A DNA stretch of 64,000 nt, taken from CAJXMH01 sp040220135 (GTDB lineage Bacteria > Bacteroidota > Bacteroidia > Flavobacteriales_E > Vicingaceae). Location of the stretch: assembly GCA_040220135.1 (NCBI GenBank), contig JAVJTT010000021.1, forward strand, positions 248,001 through 312,000. Direction: 5' to 3'. Positions 40,710 through 50,226 of this stretch are shown here, piece by piece. The translations under genes and the position numbers were made by a program. The first letter of the stretch is position 1, and each line of letters starts with the position of its first letter. The notes beneath the pieces were generated by a model. That model worked only from the letters and a program-made list of their open reading frames with translations, made no database searches and was not told where the DNA came from.

Positions 40710-42128
40710 ATGAAACACCTAAGCCTACTTTCTCTCCTTCTCTTTGCTGCTTTTTATCAGCTTCGGGCAACTCACAACAAAGGAGGGGTAATTGAGTACC
40801 AACATCAAAGTGGAAACAGCTATGAGATTGAAGTAAAACTATATCAGGATCCTCAATCTCCAGGTTTCCAAAGAAACACTATTGAAATTCGTTATGGCGA
40901 TAATTCGGGTTTAGACTCCATATCAAGAAGCTCTGTCGTTCAAATTACGAATGATCTGGTAGTAGTCTCTTACACTACTATTCACACCTACAATGGTGCC
41001 GGGCAGTACCATATTTCAGTAGAAGAACCAAATCGAAGTGCCGGAACTGACAACATTAACAATTCAGTAAATGTTCCTCTGTATTTAAGCGCCTATTTAG
41101 AGATTGACCCTTTGGGAGCGATTCGAAATAACAGCTCAAGCGTACAACAATGTCCGGTTTCTTTTATAAACTTAAACCAAAAGTTGACTTTAAATATGAC
41201 CGCCTTTGATGCTGATGGTGACTCCTTGACTTATGAATTAGTTAACGCTAAAGGCACAGCTGGCGCCAATGCTCCAGCTTACTTTATACCTAATGGCATT
41301 CAACTAGACCCGCTTAGTGGGAAACTGGATTGGACGCCTCAAGGTTTTGCAGGAACCTACGTCTTGGCCGTAGAGATTAAAGAATACAGAGATCGGTATT
41401 TAGTTGGAAGAACAACCGTCGACTTTATCATTGTGGTAAACCCTTTAAACGGCGGTTTCTACTTGGAGCCTTTGGAATTATTGATGCCAAGCCTTCAAAA
41501 TGACAGTTGTGGTTATTTCAGCTTAAGAGCGCGAGATGGAGACACATTAAACATTAGAGTAAAAGCCACTGACACCTCTAATGCTAGTCCTAATCCTTCC
41601 ATTGAATTAGAAGCCTTAACAGCAGGTGGACCACCCAATGCAATCACCAGTATTCCATTTCGAGATTCAAGCCAAACATCTAAAACCATTGAATTGCAGT
41701 ATGTAATTGATGGCAATGATGCTCGCTGTGCCCCCTACCCGATTTATTTTAGGGGCGTTTCTGAAGGCACTTCGGTACAAAACTTAGAATTATTTCTTTT
41801 TGTGATGGATTCAACTTCTCGAACATGTGATTCCCTCTGCTCTTTTGTCGGTCTGCCTTCAAACCAAAGCAACACTAAAGTAGAGTTAAAAATTGGTCCT
41901 AACCCAATGACAGCCTACACTAAAATTGAGGTGCTTTCTAAAGTCACGTCAAATCGTCTAGAATTTGAACTTTATACGGTAAGCGGAAAGCGATTGAGAC
42001 ATCGCCTTTTTAACCCAAAAGAAGAGTTAATTCTTAAGCGAAAGAATCTACCTTCCGGTTGCTATTTCTTTAGAATTCTCAATCAGGAAAAAGCAGCTAT
42101 AGCCGAAGGCAAAATCTTGATTCAATAG
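40710..42128 (+). CDS. T9SS-secreted Ig/cadherin-like surface protein
   Basis: This 472-residue protein has a signal peptide (to about LRA, residue 20). The body has Ig-like strands: an N-terminal domain with GGVIEYQHQSGNSYEIEVKLYQDP, then a cadherin-like AFDADGDSLTYELVNAKGT... LDPLSGKLDWTPQGFAGTYVLAVEIKEYRD. The C-terminus (IGPNPMTAYTKIEVL, LPSGCYFFRILNQ) is a type A sorting domain. It resembles the repeat modules of gliding-associated adhesins. Its message is probably leaderless. Confidence 0.72.
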   Translation: MKHLSLLSLLLFAAFYQLRATHNKGGVIEYQHQSGNSYEIEVKLYQDPQSPGFQRNTIEIRYGDNSGLDSISRSSVVQITNDLVVVSYTTIHTYNGAGQYHISVEEPNRSAGTDNINNSVNVPLYLSAYLEIDPLGAIRNNSSSVQQCPVSFINLNQKLTLNMTAFDADGDSLTYELVNAKGTAGANAPAYFIPNGIQLDPLSGKLDWTPQGFAGTYVLAVEIKEYRDRYLVGRTTVDFIIVVNPLNGGFYLEPLELLMPSLQNDSCGYFSLRARDGDTLNIRVKATDTSNASPNPSIELEALTAGGPPNAITSIPFRDSSQTSKTIELQYVIDGNDARCAPYPIYFRGVSEGTSVQNLELFLFVMDSTSRTCDSLCSFVGLPSNQSNTKVELKIGPNPMTAYTKIEVLSKVTSNRLEFELYTVSGKRLRHRLFNPKEELILKRKNLPSGCYFFRILNQEKAAIAEGKILIQ

Positions 42129-42133
42129 CTGAA

Positions 42134-44578
42134 CTAACCTTTCTTAAGGCTCAAGTAATCAATAAAATACAAGAGACGAATAGAGAAATTATTCACTTGA
42201 GGTGCACTTAAAGCATTTTCCAACCCTCGATAATAACTTCTACCCATTGGGGTGCCATTTTGTAGTATAGAATTCTTCCAAGCAATACTGATATCACTTC
42301 CCGGGGCAAATCGCCAGCGATAGATCAAGTCGATGTTAAAAGCATGAAATGAAATGTCGTTTTCTGTTGTTCCATCAGCTAAATAGGTATCGTAATTGGA
42401 GGGAGTCAATTCCCCTTCTTCGTTCACATCATTAAAGCGGTTATATTCAGCGGTAGACCAATAATGACGAAGGTTTAAAGACAAGGCCATTTTATTATTA
42501 AAGATGTAGCTTCCATTCACATAGGCTTCGTGGATTTGCACATCTCTTCGGCCAAAAGTGATGGTGTCATTCACGGTTTGTAGGTAACCCATTTCGTTCT
42601 TTCTTTGGGTGTTAATGTAACCTGGAGTAAAAAACAGTTTATCGTTGGGACGAAAGCGGGGTTCAAGTTCAAAACTTAAATTGTAGCGCCCCAACTCGTC
42701 GAATTTTCGGTAGGAAAATCGACCATCTAGGGCAAAGGGTTTACTGTAATCTGAAGAGATAAAGCCACCTACAGAGTAGTTGGTCGGAAATTGATAATAG
42801 CGATCAAAAGTTCTGGTTTCGAAGTAGTCAAAGGTTTCAATGGGTTCTAAGCCGGCATTTAGGCCAAAGGTGAAAAAGTTACGCAGGGTGTACACGCTAT
42901 TGTAAGAAAAACCCAAATTGACAAAGTCTCCTTGGGCATACAAACGCTCGTAGACTGCATCAAACTCCTGTCGCATCCGGTTAAAAATGCTAAAAGGCTT
43001 AAATTTTCGATAAGCCAAGTAAGCTCTTGAGCGGCTTACATTGCGGATGGTCTGAAACCCTAGATCGTTGGTATTGTACTCATCTCCAATCACCGTTTGT
43101 GAAACGTCCCATCTAAAATTACCACTGATCTTGGCCAAAGTGACATTCCAACTGTTGCCGCTTCTTATTGATTCCTCAAAAAAGCGGTGGCTCATAGCCG
43201 CATAGCCCAAAAAAGCATATTCATTTTCCTTGTTTGCTAGTTGAAGATCTAGTCGGCTTACATTGGCATCATAAGCAGCACCTTGGCGCATTACGTTGGT
43301 ATTGGTGAGCGTGGCAAATGAATTGTTCCGCAAAACTTGATCCAATACAAGGACATTATAATTAGTCAAAGGATTGGTTTGTACGCTTCGTTTGTTGCCT
43401 GTTTCACGATCTCTGATGACAGCCTCACTTTGGTCCTCTACCGCATTGAAAAAGCCTACTCCCAGCCCTTTTTTATTTCTTCCTGACACTTTAGTGGCAT
43501 TCAACAGTCTTCCTTGTCGTGGATTTTCAATGATCTCTTCGGTGCTATCAATCTGACTCTCCACTTGACTGCGGTTAATTGGGATTCCTCCAATTCTTCT
43601 GGAATAAAAAAGATCGGCTTTGTTAAACAGTTCAACTCCCTCTGTAAAAAACTGTCGGTACTCATTAAACTGCACTTCGAAAGGTGATAGGTTAAGTACA
43701 CGGTTATCAAAACGCGTTTGACCAAAATCAGGGATTAAGGTCATGTCTAAAGTAAAGGCGTCGGAAAGTCCATATTTGATGTCCATGCCCATGTTAAAAG
43801 AGTATCCATCCTCGGCATTGGGTGCTGAGTTAAATTCAGCATAAGAAGAAGTATAAGGAAAGAAGAACAAACGCGGGGGTGGTTCAATGTTATCGATCCC
43901 TTCCACCACACCACATTGGGTTAAAAAGCCATCTATTCTGGGGTTAATGAAGTTCCACCAAGAGCGTTCCCTTTTTCGGCGTATTTCGCGACCAAAATTA
44001 ATGCCCCAAAGCTGTTGGTCTACTTCCGGAAAACGCAAAGCAGAATAGGGAATTTTTAATTCTGCTGTCCAGCCCAAGCTATCAATTTGAGTGGCGCTTT
44101 CCCAAACGGCGTCCCAATTTGAACTTTCGCCAATGGTAGAGTACTTTATGTCGATTTGCACCCCGGCGGGTGTTACGGCAAAGCCTTCACCATTTATACC
44201 GTCTTGATAAGAATTAAAAACCACGATAAAGAAGTCTGCATTTCCAAACCAATCCCTTTCAGTCAAAAAGTTGTAAATGCTATCGGGGTTCTCTTCAAAC
44301 ATTCGAGCTGAAATGAAAACCGCTTCATCGTCGTAGATCATTTTGATGCTAGTTCGTTGTGAACAAGACTCTCCAGGACGTGGTGTACTTTGTATCAATT
44401 GCTGCATATCAGGAACCTGAATCCATGCTGAATCATTAAGATTGCCATCGATAGTGGGCGCTTGCTTTACCATTTGGGTAGTAAAGCTCTTTTGCATGAT
44501 GGTGTCTTTTTGAGCCCATGTTGATAGGCTTAACAGCAGCAAAAAAATGAGTGTAATATGAGCGGTCCCTCTCTTCAT
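42134..44578 (-). CDS. CBM9/DUF5916 outer-membrane protein
   Basis: This 814-residue protein has a signal peptide (KRGTAHITLIFLLLLSLSTWAQ), a CBM9-like domain (APTIDGNLNDSAWIQVPDM, WDAVWESATQIDSLGWTAELKIPYSALRF) and a long DUF5916 region that looks like an outer-membrane beta-barrel, ending FSIRLLYFIDYLSLKKG. Such proteins are common in Bacteroidota; the role is unknown, perhaps sugar-linked. The ATG at 44578 is used because the TTG at 44602 lies upstream of a near-consensus promoter box (44589-44596). Confidence 0.87.
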   Translation of the reverse strand: MKRGTAHITLIFLLLLSLSTWAQKDTIMQKSFTTQMVKQAPTIDGNLNDSAWIQVPDMQQLIQSTPRPGESCSQRTSIKMIYDDEAVFISARMFEENPDSIYNFLTERDWFGNADFFIVVFNSYQDGINGEGFAVTPAGVQIDIKYSTIGESSNWDAVWESATQIDSLGWTAELKIPYSALRFPEVDQQLWGINFGREIRRKRERSWWNFINPRIDGFLTQCGVVEGIDNIEPPPRLFFFPYTSSYAEFNSAPNAEDGYSFNMGMDIKYGLSDAFTLDMTLIPDFGQTRFDNRVLNLSPFEVQFNEYRQFFTEGVELFNKADLFYSRRIGGIPINRSQVESQIDSTEEIIENPRQGRLLNATKVSGRNKKGLGVGFFNAVEDQSEAVIRDRETGNKRSVQTNPLTNYNVLVLDQVLRNNSFATLTNTNVMRQGAAYDANVSRLDLQLANKENEYAFLGYAAMSHRFFEESIRSGNSWNVTLAKISGNFRWDVSQTVIGDEYNTNDLGFQTIRNVSRSRAYLAYRKFKPFSIFNRMRQEFDAVYERLYAQGDFVNLGFSYNSVYTLRNFFTFGLNAGLEPIETFDYFETRTFDRYYQFPTNYSVGGFISSDYSKPFALDGRFSYRKFDELGRYNLSFELEPRFRPNDKLFFTPGYINTQRKNEMGYLQTVNDTITFGRRDVQIHEAYVNGSYIFNNKMALSLNLRHYWSTAEYNRFNDVNEEGELTPSNYDTYLADGTTENDISFHAFNIDLIYRWRFAPGSDISIAWKNSILQNGTPMGRSYYRGLENALSAPQVNNFSIRLLYFIDYLSLKKG

Positions 44579-44588
44579 TTTGAAGCGG

Positions 44589-44596
44589 CAAAGGTC
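44589..44596 (-). promoter_or_regulatory. Near-consensus -7 box for the CBM9/DUF5916 gene
   Basis: The reverse strand reads GACCTTTG, one mismatch from TAnnTTTG, 10 nt before the ATG at 44578. Confidence 0.38.
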
Positions 44597-44709
44597 GCCC
44601 AATTTTCAACTTATAAAAAGCTTTTTAGACGAGTGGTCTATTTCAAACAACAAAACTCAATTTACTGTAACTTTTAGCGTTCTTCTCCGTCATACGTCAA
44701 ACTAACCGA

Positions 44710-47346
44710 ATGAGACTTTCTTTCTTCCTAATCCTTTTTGTCCCCTTAATGCTATTGGCACAAAACAACAATTGTCGGTTGGAGGGTAAAATTCAGGATA
44801 AAGAAGGCAATCCTATCCCCTACACCAGCATTTACTTTCCTGAAATAGCCAAAGGAGCCATGGCCAATATTGAGGGGGACTTCTCCATCAACTTGGCCTG
44901 TAGAAACTACCAAGTTAAAGTGCAAAGTATGGGCTACCAAAGTAAAAGCCTTTACCTTGATTTGAGTAAAGTTCAAGAACTAAACATCACGCTTCTACCG
45001 GCTGTTTATCAATTAAATGAGGTAGTGGTTGATCCTAATTCTGAAGATCCGGCTTATAACATCATTCGGAAAGCTACCGCTATGGCAGAGTATTACAAAG
45101 AGCAGATTACAGCCTATCAGGCTACTTTGTATGTGAGAAATTTCTTTGATGTGGATAAGCTGCCGTGGATTGCTAAAAAGTTTGCGGAAGAGGATGAATT
45201 GGCTGAGTTGAAAACCGGAGATATTGAAGAAACTATCTTAGAATACTCTTACCGCAAACCCAATGAGGTAAAAGAGAAAATATTGGGAAGAAAAACAGGA
45301 CGATTTGATACCCTGCGATCTAGCTCCTCATACATTAATTTGAATTTTTACAATTTAGGGGGAAGCGAAATGATCAATCCCTTAAGTCGCGGGGCATTTA
45401 CCGTTTATAAGTTTGAATACCAAAACACCACTTTTGAGGGCAATCTAAAAGTTCACAAGATCAAAATAATTCCACGCCGAAGGGGTAATGACTTAATGAG
45501 TGGATTTATCTATATAAACGATGGTATTTGGAATTTGAACAAAGTAGATGTTGAATTTGAACAGCCCATGGCTCATATCAAGTACAAGCAAATCTATAAC
45601 AAGCTCGGTGATTTAGTTTGGATGCCTACAAACCACCAATTAGAGGTTACCGTATCCGTCATGGGGTTTGAAATGTTGGTGAACTATTTGGCGACTTTAA
45701 AGAACATTAAAGTGGAAACCGACTCAGTAGTCGACCAACGGATTTTAAGCAGCATTCGCCTTCCGGCAGAAGCACAAAAAGACTCTTCTTTCACGCAAAC
45801 CAAAACAGAACGTAAAGCACTTAGTAAACGACAAAAGAAGATTGATGAGCTGATTCAAAAACAAGAGTTGAACAAAAGGGAAACCTTTAAGCTAGTCCGT
45901 TTAATTAAAGCGGAAAGCGAGGAAAGAGAAAAAAAAGATACAGCAAGGAGTTTAGAAAGAAGCATAAGTCGAAAAGTAGAATTTGCCGATAGTGCTTTTC
46001 ATTTAAGCGACAGTGCATGGAACAGCATGAGAGACGTTCCGCTGACGGAAAAAGAAGTTGAGATATACGATAAACGAGACTCTTTAAACCGCATCCAATC
46101 TGGCGATACTATTATCAATAAAGAAAGAGGCTTAGTTGATAAGATCTTGTTTTTTAACGGAACCTTAAGAGGAAGAAACAAACTTTTGCACTATGAGCCT
46201 AAGGGAATTTTAGCTGGTCTTTCACCCAGTTTTAATACGGTAGATGGCTGGTTGCTACAAAAAGAGCTCTTTACTTTTCGTTACGATGATTATAAAGGCA
46301 AACGTTTTGAAATAAGCCCTAGCCTTTCATACGCTTTTGCTCGAGAACAATTTATGGGGCAGCTCGATTTTGAAGGAACATTTAACCCCAAGAAAAGGGC
46401 TCGTGTTTTTGCTTCCGCGGGAAGAAAGTCTTCTGACTTTAATCGCCGGCATCGCTTAGACCCCGTTTTAAATACTTTTTCTACTCTGATCTTCACAGAA
46501 AACTACCCCAAATTCTACCAGGAAGACTTTATTCAGATGGGACACCAGAGAGATTTAGCCAATGGTTTGGTCTTGCAATTGACAGCAGCGTACTCAGACC
46601 GGATTGCCCTGCAAAATAACAGCAGTCAAAAGGTATTCGATTTTATGGATCAAGACTATACAAGCAACCTTCCTCTTCACCCTGATGTTTTAGAGAACCC
46701 TAGCCTAGTTGCGCAAAACAAGGCCTTTAACTTACAAGTAGACTTGGAATACACTCCGGAACAGTATTACCGTTTTCGAGGGCATGAGAAAAGGATGTTG
46801 GGGTCCAAGTATCCAAGCTTTAAATTGAGCTACCGTCAAGGAGTTCCTGATGTATTTGACAGTGAAAGCAATTACAAAATGCTGCGCTTTTCCATTCAAC
46901 AATCAAAACCGATAAGACTGATAGACGAAGTGTCGTATAAGCTTTCAGCCGGAAAATTCATTTCGAGAAACACCCTCAATTTTGCGGATTATGAGAATTT
47001 TAATGTGAACCCAGCCTACCTCATGTTCAACAACTTCAGTAACAGTTTCAAACAGCTGGATTATTACGCTTTTAATAGCAAAGATTATTTCATAGAAGGT
47101 CATTTTGCCGTACAAAACAATCATTTGTTACTTAAATACTTGCCATTATTGAATCAAACCGAATGGAAAGAGAGAGTTGAATTCAATTACCTCTATACCG
47201 AGCAAAAGCAGCAATATTATGAATTTGGCTACTCCTTAGATCGCATTTTACTGATGATGAATGTTGGCGCTTTTGTGGGTTTTGTGGATCATCAATATCA
47301 AAGCTTTGGTATACGACTGGGTTTGAATATTGAAGGTCTAGAGTAA
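44710..47346 (+). CDS. DUF5686 outer-membrane protein with carboxypeptidase-regulatory-like domain
   Basis: This 878-residue protein has a signal peptide (to about LLAQ), a carboxypeptidase-D regulatory-like domain (CRLEGKIQDKEGNPIPYTSIYFPEIAKGAMANIEGDFSINL), and a DUF5686 region with a long charged linker at about 350-470 (KKIDELIQKQELNKRETF) and a barrel-like C-terminus. These proteins sit in the outer membrane, and some resemble TonB-receptor or assembly factors, but the function is not established. It is divergent from the CBM9 gene and convergent (touching) with the 47347 gene. Confidence 0.85.
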   Translation: MRLSFFLILFVPLMLLAQNNNCRLEGKIQDKEGNPIPYTSIYFPEIAKGAMANIEGDFSINLACRNYQVKVQSMGYQSKSLYLDLSKVQELNITLLPAVYQLNEVVVDPNSEDPAYNIIRKATAMAEYYKEQITAYQATLYVRNFFDVDKLPWIAKKFAEEDELAELKTGDIEETILEYSYRKPNEVKEKILGRKTGRFDTLRSSSSYINLNFYNLGGSEMINPLSRGAFTVYKFEYQNTTFEGNLKVHKIKIIPRRRGNDLMSGFIYINDGIWNLNKVDVEFEQPMAHIKYKQIYNKLGDLVWMPTNHQLEVTVSVMGFEMLVNYLATLKNIKVETDSVVDQRILSSIRLPAEAQKDSSFTQTKTERKALSKRQKKIDELIQKQELNKRETFKLVRLIKAESEEREKKDTARSLERSISRKVEFADSAFHLSDSAWNSMRDVPLTEKEVEIYDKRDSLNRIQSGDTIINKERGLVDKILFFNGTLRGRNKLLHYEPKGILAGLSPSFNTVDGWLLQKELFTFRYDDYKGKRFEISPSLSYAFAREQFMGQLDFEGTFNPKKRARVFASAGRKSSDFNRRHRLDPVLNTFSTLIFTENYPKFYQEDFIQMGHQRDLANGLVLQLTAAYSDRIALQNNSSQKVFDFMDQDYTSNLPLHPDVLENPSLVAQNKAFNLQVDLEYTPEQYYRFRGHEKRMLGSKYPSFKLSYRQGVPDVFDSESNYKMLRFSIQQSKPIRLIDEVSYKLSAGKFISRNTLNFADYENFNVNPAYLMFNNFSNSFKQLDYYAFNSKDYFIEGHFAVQNNHLLLKYLPLLNQTEWKERVEFNYLYTEQKQQYYEFGYSLDRILLMMNVGAFVGFVDHQYQSFGIRLGLNIEGLE

Positions 47347-47553
47347 CTAACTAGCCCGCTTTAAGCGCTTGGTAAACACAAAGTAAATAATGGCACCTAG
47401 CAGCGGATTAGACAAAACAAGTACGAAGCAAATGATATTAATCGCTGTCGACTCAAAGCGACTGAATAAAATATCTAGCAAAGCGTATAAATAAATCGCA
47501 ATAGGTACTAAGATAAAAGCACCTAAAAAGAAATCGGGAATGCTAAACATCAT
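47347..47553 (-). CDS. PLDc_N-like small membrane protein (68 aa)
   Basis: The protein has two membrane helices with the pattern ILVPIAIYLYALLDILFSRF and CFVLVLSNPLLGAIIYFVFTKR, as in the N-terminal two-helix module of cardiolipin synthases (PLDc_N), here without the catalytic part. It is probably a stand-alone immunity- or sensor-like membrane protein; no function is proven. Two adjacent ATGs are possible starts. Confidence 0.7.
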   Translation of the reverse strand: MMFSIPDFFLGAFILVPIAIYLYALLDILFSRFESTAINIICFVLVLSNPLLGAIIYFVFTKRLKRAS

Positions 47554-47587
47554 TTTTACTTGATTTAATTTTGTCGGTCATTCAAAA

Positions 47588-48208
47588 TTAAGGAATGAGT
47601 AAAAACAATACAAGGAGCAGCAAAACCGAGACCTTCACCCATTTCATGGCCTTTAAAAATTTAGGATTAAGAAACAGACTGCGCAAGCGATGAGCCAATA
47701 AGGCTATGCCTCCAAAGGTGATAAAACCAATAAGCAAAAAGCTAAAACCCAAAAGACAGGCTTGCCAAAATGCACCCCACTCAGCAGGTTCTAAAAATTG
47801 CGGTAAAAAGGCGATGAAAAAGAGGGAAACTTTAGGGTTGAGTAAATTCATAAATACGCCGGTACGATAAAGTTTCAAGGCCGACTCCTTCCCGCCTTTC
47901 TCAGATTGCTCAACTTCTACAGCCAACTCCTCTCCACTAGCTTGATAAGCTAAATAAAGTAAATAGGCTGCACCGAGGTATGAAACCACTCCAAAAGCGG
48001 TCTCTGAGTTCTTTAAGATCAGACTTAAACCACTAGCAGCAGCCAAGGTATGTACCACTACTCCACTGTTTAATCCAAAAGCAATCCAAAGGCCATTTCT
48101 AGCCCCTTTGGCTAAACTTTCCGTCAGAACATAAATGTTATCCGGACCGGGAGAAAGCGCCATTAAAAATGAAGCTAAGCAGAAGGATAGATAAACTCCT
48201 ATTTCCAT
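47588..48208 (-). CDS. LysE-family amino-acid exporter
   Basis: This 206-residue protein has six hydrophobic helices and the LysE/RhtB signature near the N-terminus: LMALSPGPDNIYVLTESLAKGARNGLWIAFGLNSGV. A loop follows with AYLLYLAYQASGEE and then FLNLLNPKVSLFFIAFLPQF-like FMNLLNPKVSLFFIAFLPQF, the second hallmark. It exports amino acids or related small molecules. A TAACTTCG box lies near its start. Confidence 0.92.
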   Translation of the reverse strand: MEIGVYLSFCLASFLMALSPGPDNIYVLTESLAKGARNGLWIAFGLNSGVVVHTLAAASGLSLILKNSETAFGVVSYLGAAYLLYLAYQASGEELAVEVEQSEKGGKESALKLYRTGVFMNLLNPKVSLFFIAFLPQFLEPAEWGAFWQACLLGFSFLLIGFITFGGIALLAHRLRSLFLNPKFLKAMKWVKVSVLLLLVLFLLIP

Positions 48209-48247
48209 AAGCAGCGAAGTTATAGCAATTGTAAATAAAATTTAGAA

Positions 48248-48280
48248 AGACCTTCAAGGTTTTGAAAACCTTGAAGGTCT
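48248..48280 (-). terminator. 33-bp perfect palindrome, likely terminator-type repeat
   Basis: Two 16-bp arms (AGACCTTCAAGGTTTT and its complement) surround a single base, starting at the NRDE stop codon. On the reverse strand the hairpin is followed by TTCTAAATTTT. Similar palindromes are scattered in Bacteroidota genomes as a repeat family. Confidence 0.7.
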
Positions 48281-48984
48281 CAAGATACCGTTTGCTGCAT
48301 TACTTCATTCTGAATTAAGTCATGGTATTGCATCTTGACTTCATTTTTCTTTTTCTCTACTGAAGTAATGGAAAGGGTATGCACAAAATGACTTTCATCT
48401 AATTTTATGGGAGCATTTTCACTCCCACCAAATTGATGGAAATTAATCATATCAGTCGCTGTAATTTCATCTTTTTCTTTCAAGAAGTCGGCGAAAAGCT
48501 TCTCTCTTTCATGCTGAATAGATTTGGGATACAAGGGTGCAGAAGAGAAAATATGTGGTTTTTCAGCATCTAACTCTTCATAAGCCATTGACTTTTCATC
48601 CCAACGCAGTACTTCCATTTTTAAATTATTTTTGAAATCTAAGCCCACTAAAGTAAAGGGCGCAATATTGTCGAAGTTGTAGTTTAGTGCAAAGTCTTCT
48701 AATTCATCAAATTCATAGCTTTCTAAAAGCACTATTCCCCTGCTTTTGCGGTATGGAGGTTGGTGTTGGTAATTCTCCCACGCTCCGTTTAATAAATTCA
48801 CCAAACGGTTTTTACTAGTCGCAATCCAACTTCCCAAAGCATCTCCATCTTGCGGAAACAATACCTTTTGTTCATTTATTTCCTTGTAAACCGGAAAATG
48901 AGCTACTTTTCTACTCTTCGCTTCATCGCGATTTGAAGTGAGTAGAAATTCATCTGATTTAGGAATGTAAGTTAGGGTACACAT
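48280..48984 (-). CDS. NRDE/TANGO2-family protein
   Basis: This 234-residue protein begins MCTLTYIPKSDEFLLTSNRDE, with the N-R-D-E family signature at 18-21, and has the downstream block LGSWIATSKNRLVNLLNGAW (LGGTWLA-like). The mammalian member TANGO2 is tied to haem and lipid handling; the bacterial role is not settled. Its stop codon lies in the first base of the 33-bp palindrome. Confidence 0.9.
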   Translation of the reverse strand: MCTLTYIPKSDEFLLTSNRDEAKSRKVAHFPVYKEINEQKVLFPQDGDALGSWIATSKNRLVNLLNGAWENYQHQPPYRKSRGIVLLESYEFDELEDFALNYNFDNIAPFTLVGLDFKNNLKMEVLRWDEKSMAYEELDAEKPHIFSSAPLYPKSIQHEREKLFADFLKEKDEITATDMINFHQFGGSENAPIKLDESHFVHTLSITSVEKKKNEVKMQYHDLIQNEVMQQTVS

Positions 48985-49046
48985 TGGGTTTAAATGATTT
49001 GATACTTTACCATAAAGTTAATTTATCATCTTATAGCCGATATCTC

Positions 49047-49074
49047 TTGTTTCTTGTTTCTGATTTCTAGTTTC
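49047..49074. repeat. 7-bp tandem repeat (TTGTTTC type)
   Basis: Four adjoining heptamers (TTGTTTC, TTGTTTC, TGATTTC, TAGTTTC) lie just downstream of the CrtC-like gene, between two minus-strand genes. Confidence 0.7.
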
Positions 49075-49076
49075 CA

Positions 49077-50138
49077 TCACTCTTTCTTCTGTCTAAAACG
49101 ATTGGTCATTTCCACGTAAGCTTTTCCATTTACTTGCTCACCTTTGAGCTTGCCGTTTGCATAGGACATTCCTTCCCAATAATAAAACTTAGCTAAAGGA
49201 CTAAATTTTAATTCCAATTCTTGCTGCGGAAAGGCTACTGTAATATCTGTCTTTAACTCAATTTCAGGAATCTCAACTTCCCATTTTGTAGGATACTTTG
49301 CGTCTGAATCCGGGCTTCTCCAATATTCTACTTCCTTGATCTTGATCTGTTCGCTTGCTAAGTCGGTTCTTTTGCCATTCTTATCCGTATAAGTTCCACC
49401 GAAGAGCTCCACGCTATCTTGCAAATGATAGAGTCGATACATCATCAGTTCCGACTTACTTTCCTCAAATTGAATGGCAAACCAATCCCATGCTACTTTT
49501 CGCTCCCAAACACCGCTGCAATTCCATTGCCTGTCGTACCACAAGTTTCCTTGCACTTGGTAAGTCGTCTCTTTGATTTTTACCTTCCCTTCTGTTGGCA
49601 TTCTAGGAAAACTGTAATAACCGGCTTTGGCGTATTCACCATATTCTTCATAACCTACTCCATCATGCAGCACCACTCCATTCCCCGGCTTGCTTGTCAA
49701 TTCATATTCTACCGGATGAGCATCCATTTTGGCATAGATCTGATAATTCCCGCTTTGCCCTTGAAGCCGACTTTGAATTCCTTTTTTATCCCAATGCATG
49801 TCCAAGGGCAATTTCTCAAACTGATGTTTTGGTTTGGTAAAGAATTTATGGTCGTAATAAAATGTGTCGTTTTCAGGATCACTCACCGCCATGTTGAGCA
49901 GCCATCCTCCTCGCACATTGGTGGGATTAAAATGAAAGACCACATATTCAACTCCAAGCTTTTTCTCTTTCAAGCTGTCTTCCAAATGGCCGGTAAAGTA
50001 CCACCACTCTAAGGAGTTTTTAGTGTGTGGTGCCTCATCTTTTGGTAGTTCAGCCTTTTCTTCAAAAACATCAGCTGCGTGATAAGGAATTTGGCAGGCG
50101 GTTATGGAAAATACAAGTATGTAGACAAGTCTTTTCAT
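49077..50138 (-). CDS. CrtC-like lipocalin-domain lipoprotein
   Basis: This 353-residue protein has a short lipoprotein signal (MKRLVYILVFSITAC, Cys 15). It shows the family blocks NSLEWWYFTGHLED, EYVVFHFNPTNVRGGW, YYDHKFF, WYDRQWNCSGVWERKVAWDWFAIQF and YWEGMSYANGKLKGE, as in COG5621 and carotenoid 1,2-hydratase (CrtC)-like proteins. The substrate may be a lipid; no hydratase residue was verified. The start at 50138 is chosen because upstream codons give no signal peptide. Confidence 0.82.
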   Translation of the reverse strand: MKRLVYILVFSITACQIPYHAADVFEEKAELPKDEAPHTKNSLEWWYFTGHLEDSLKEKKLGVEYVVFHFNPTNVRGGWLLNMAVSDPENDTFYYDHKFFTKPKHQFEKLPLDMHWDKKGIQSRLQGQSGNYQIYAKMDAHPVEYELTSKPGNGVVLHDGVGYEEYGEYAKAGYYSFPRMPTEGKVKIKETTYQVQGNLWYDRQWNCSGVWERKVAWDWFAIQFEESKSELMMYRLYHLQDSVELFGGTYTDKNGKRTDLASEQIKIKEVEYWRSPDSDAKYPTKWEVEIPEIELKTDITVAFPQQELELKFSPLAKFYYWEGMSYANGKLKGEQVNGKAYVEMTNRFRQKKE

Positions 50139-50175
50139 ATTAATTTTTGAAAGAAACAAAGATGCTAAGGAAAGG

Positions 50176-50208
50176 TTGAAGAAAATCGACTGAAAAAATT
50201 TACTTTTG
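50176..50208 (+). promoter_or_regulatory. Promoter of the ABC-F gene
   Basis: TTG (50176-50178), 22 nt, then TACTTTTG (50201-50208) fit the -33/-7 pattern. The TTG inside the -7 box is in frame with the gene and yields a false upstream start at 50206. Confidence 0.6.
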
Positions 50209-50226
50209 CCGCCCAATTTTAGCATC

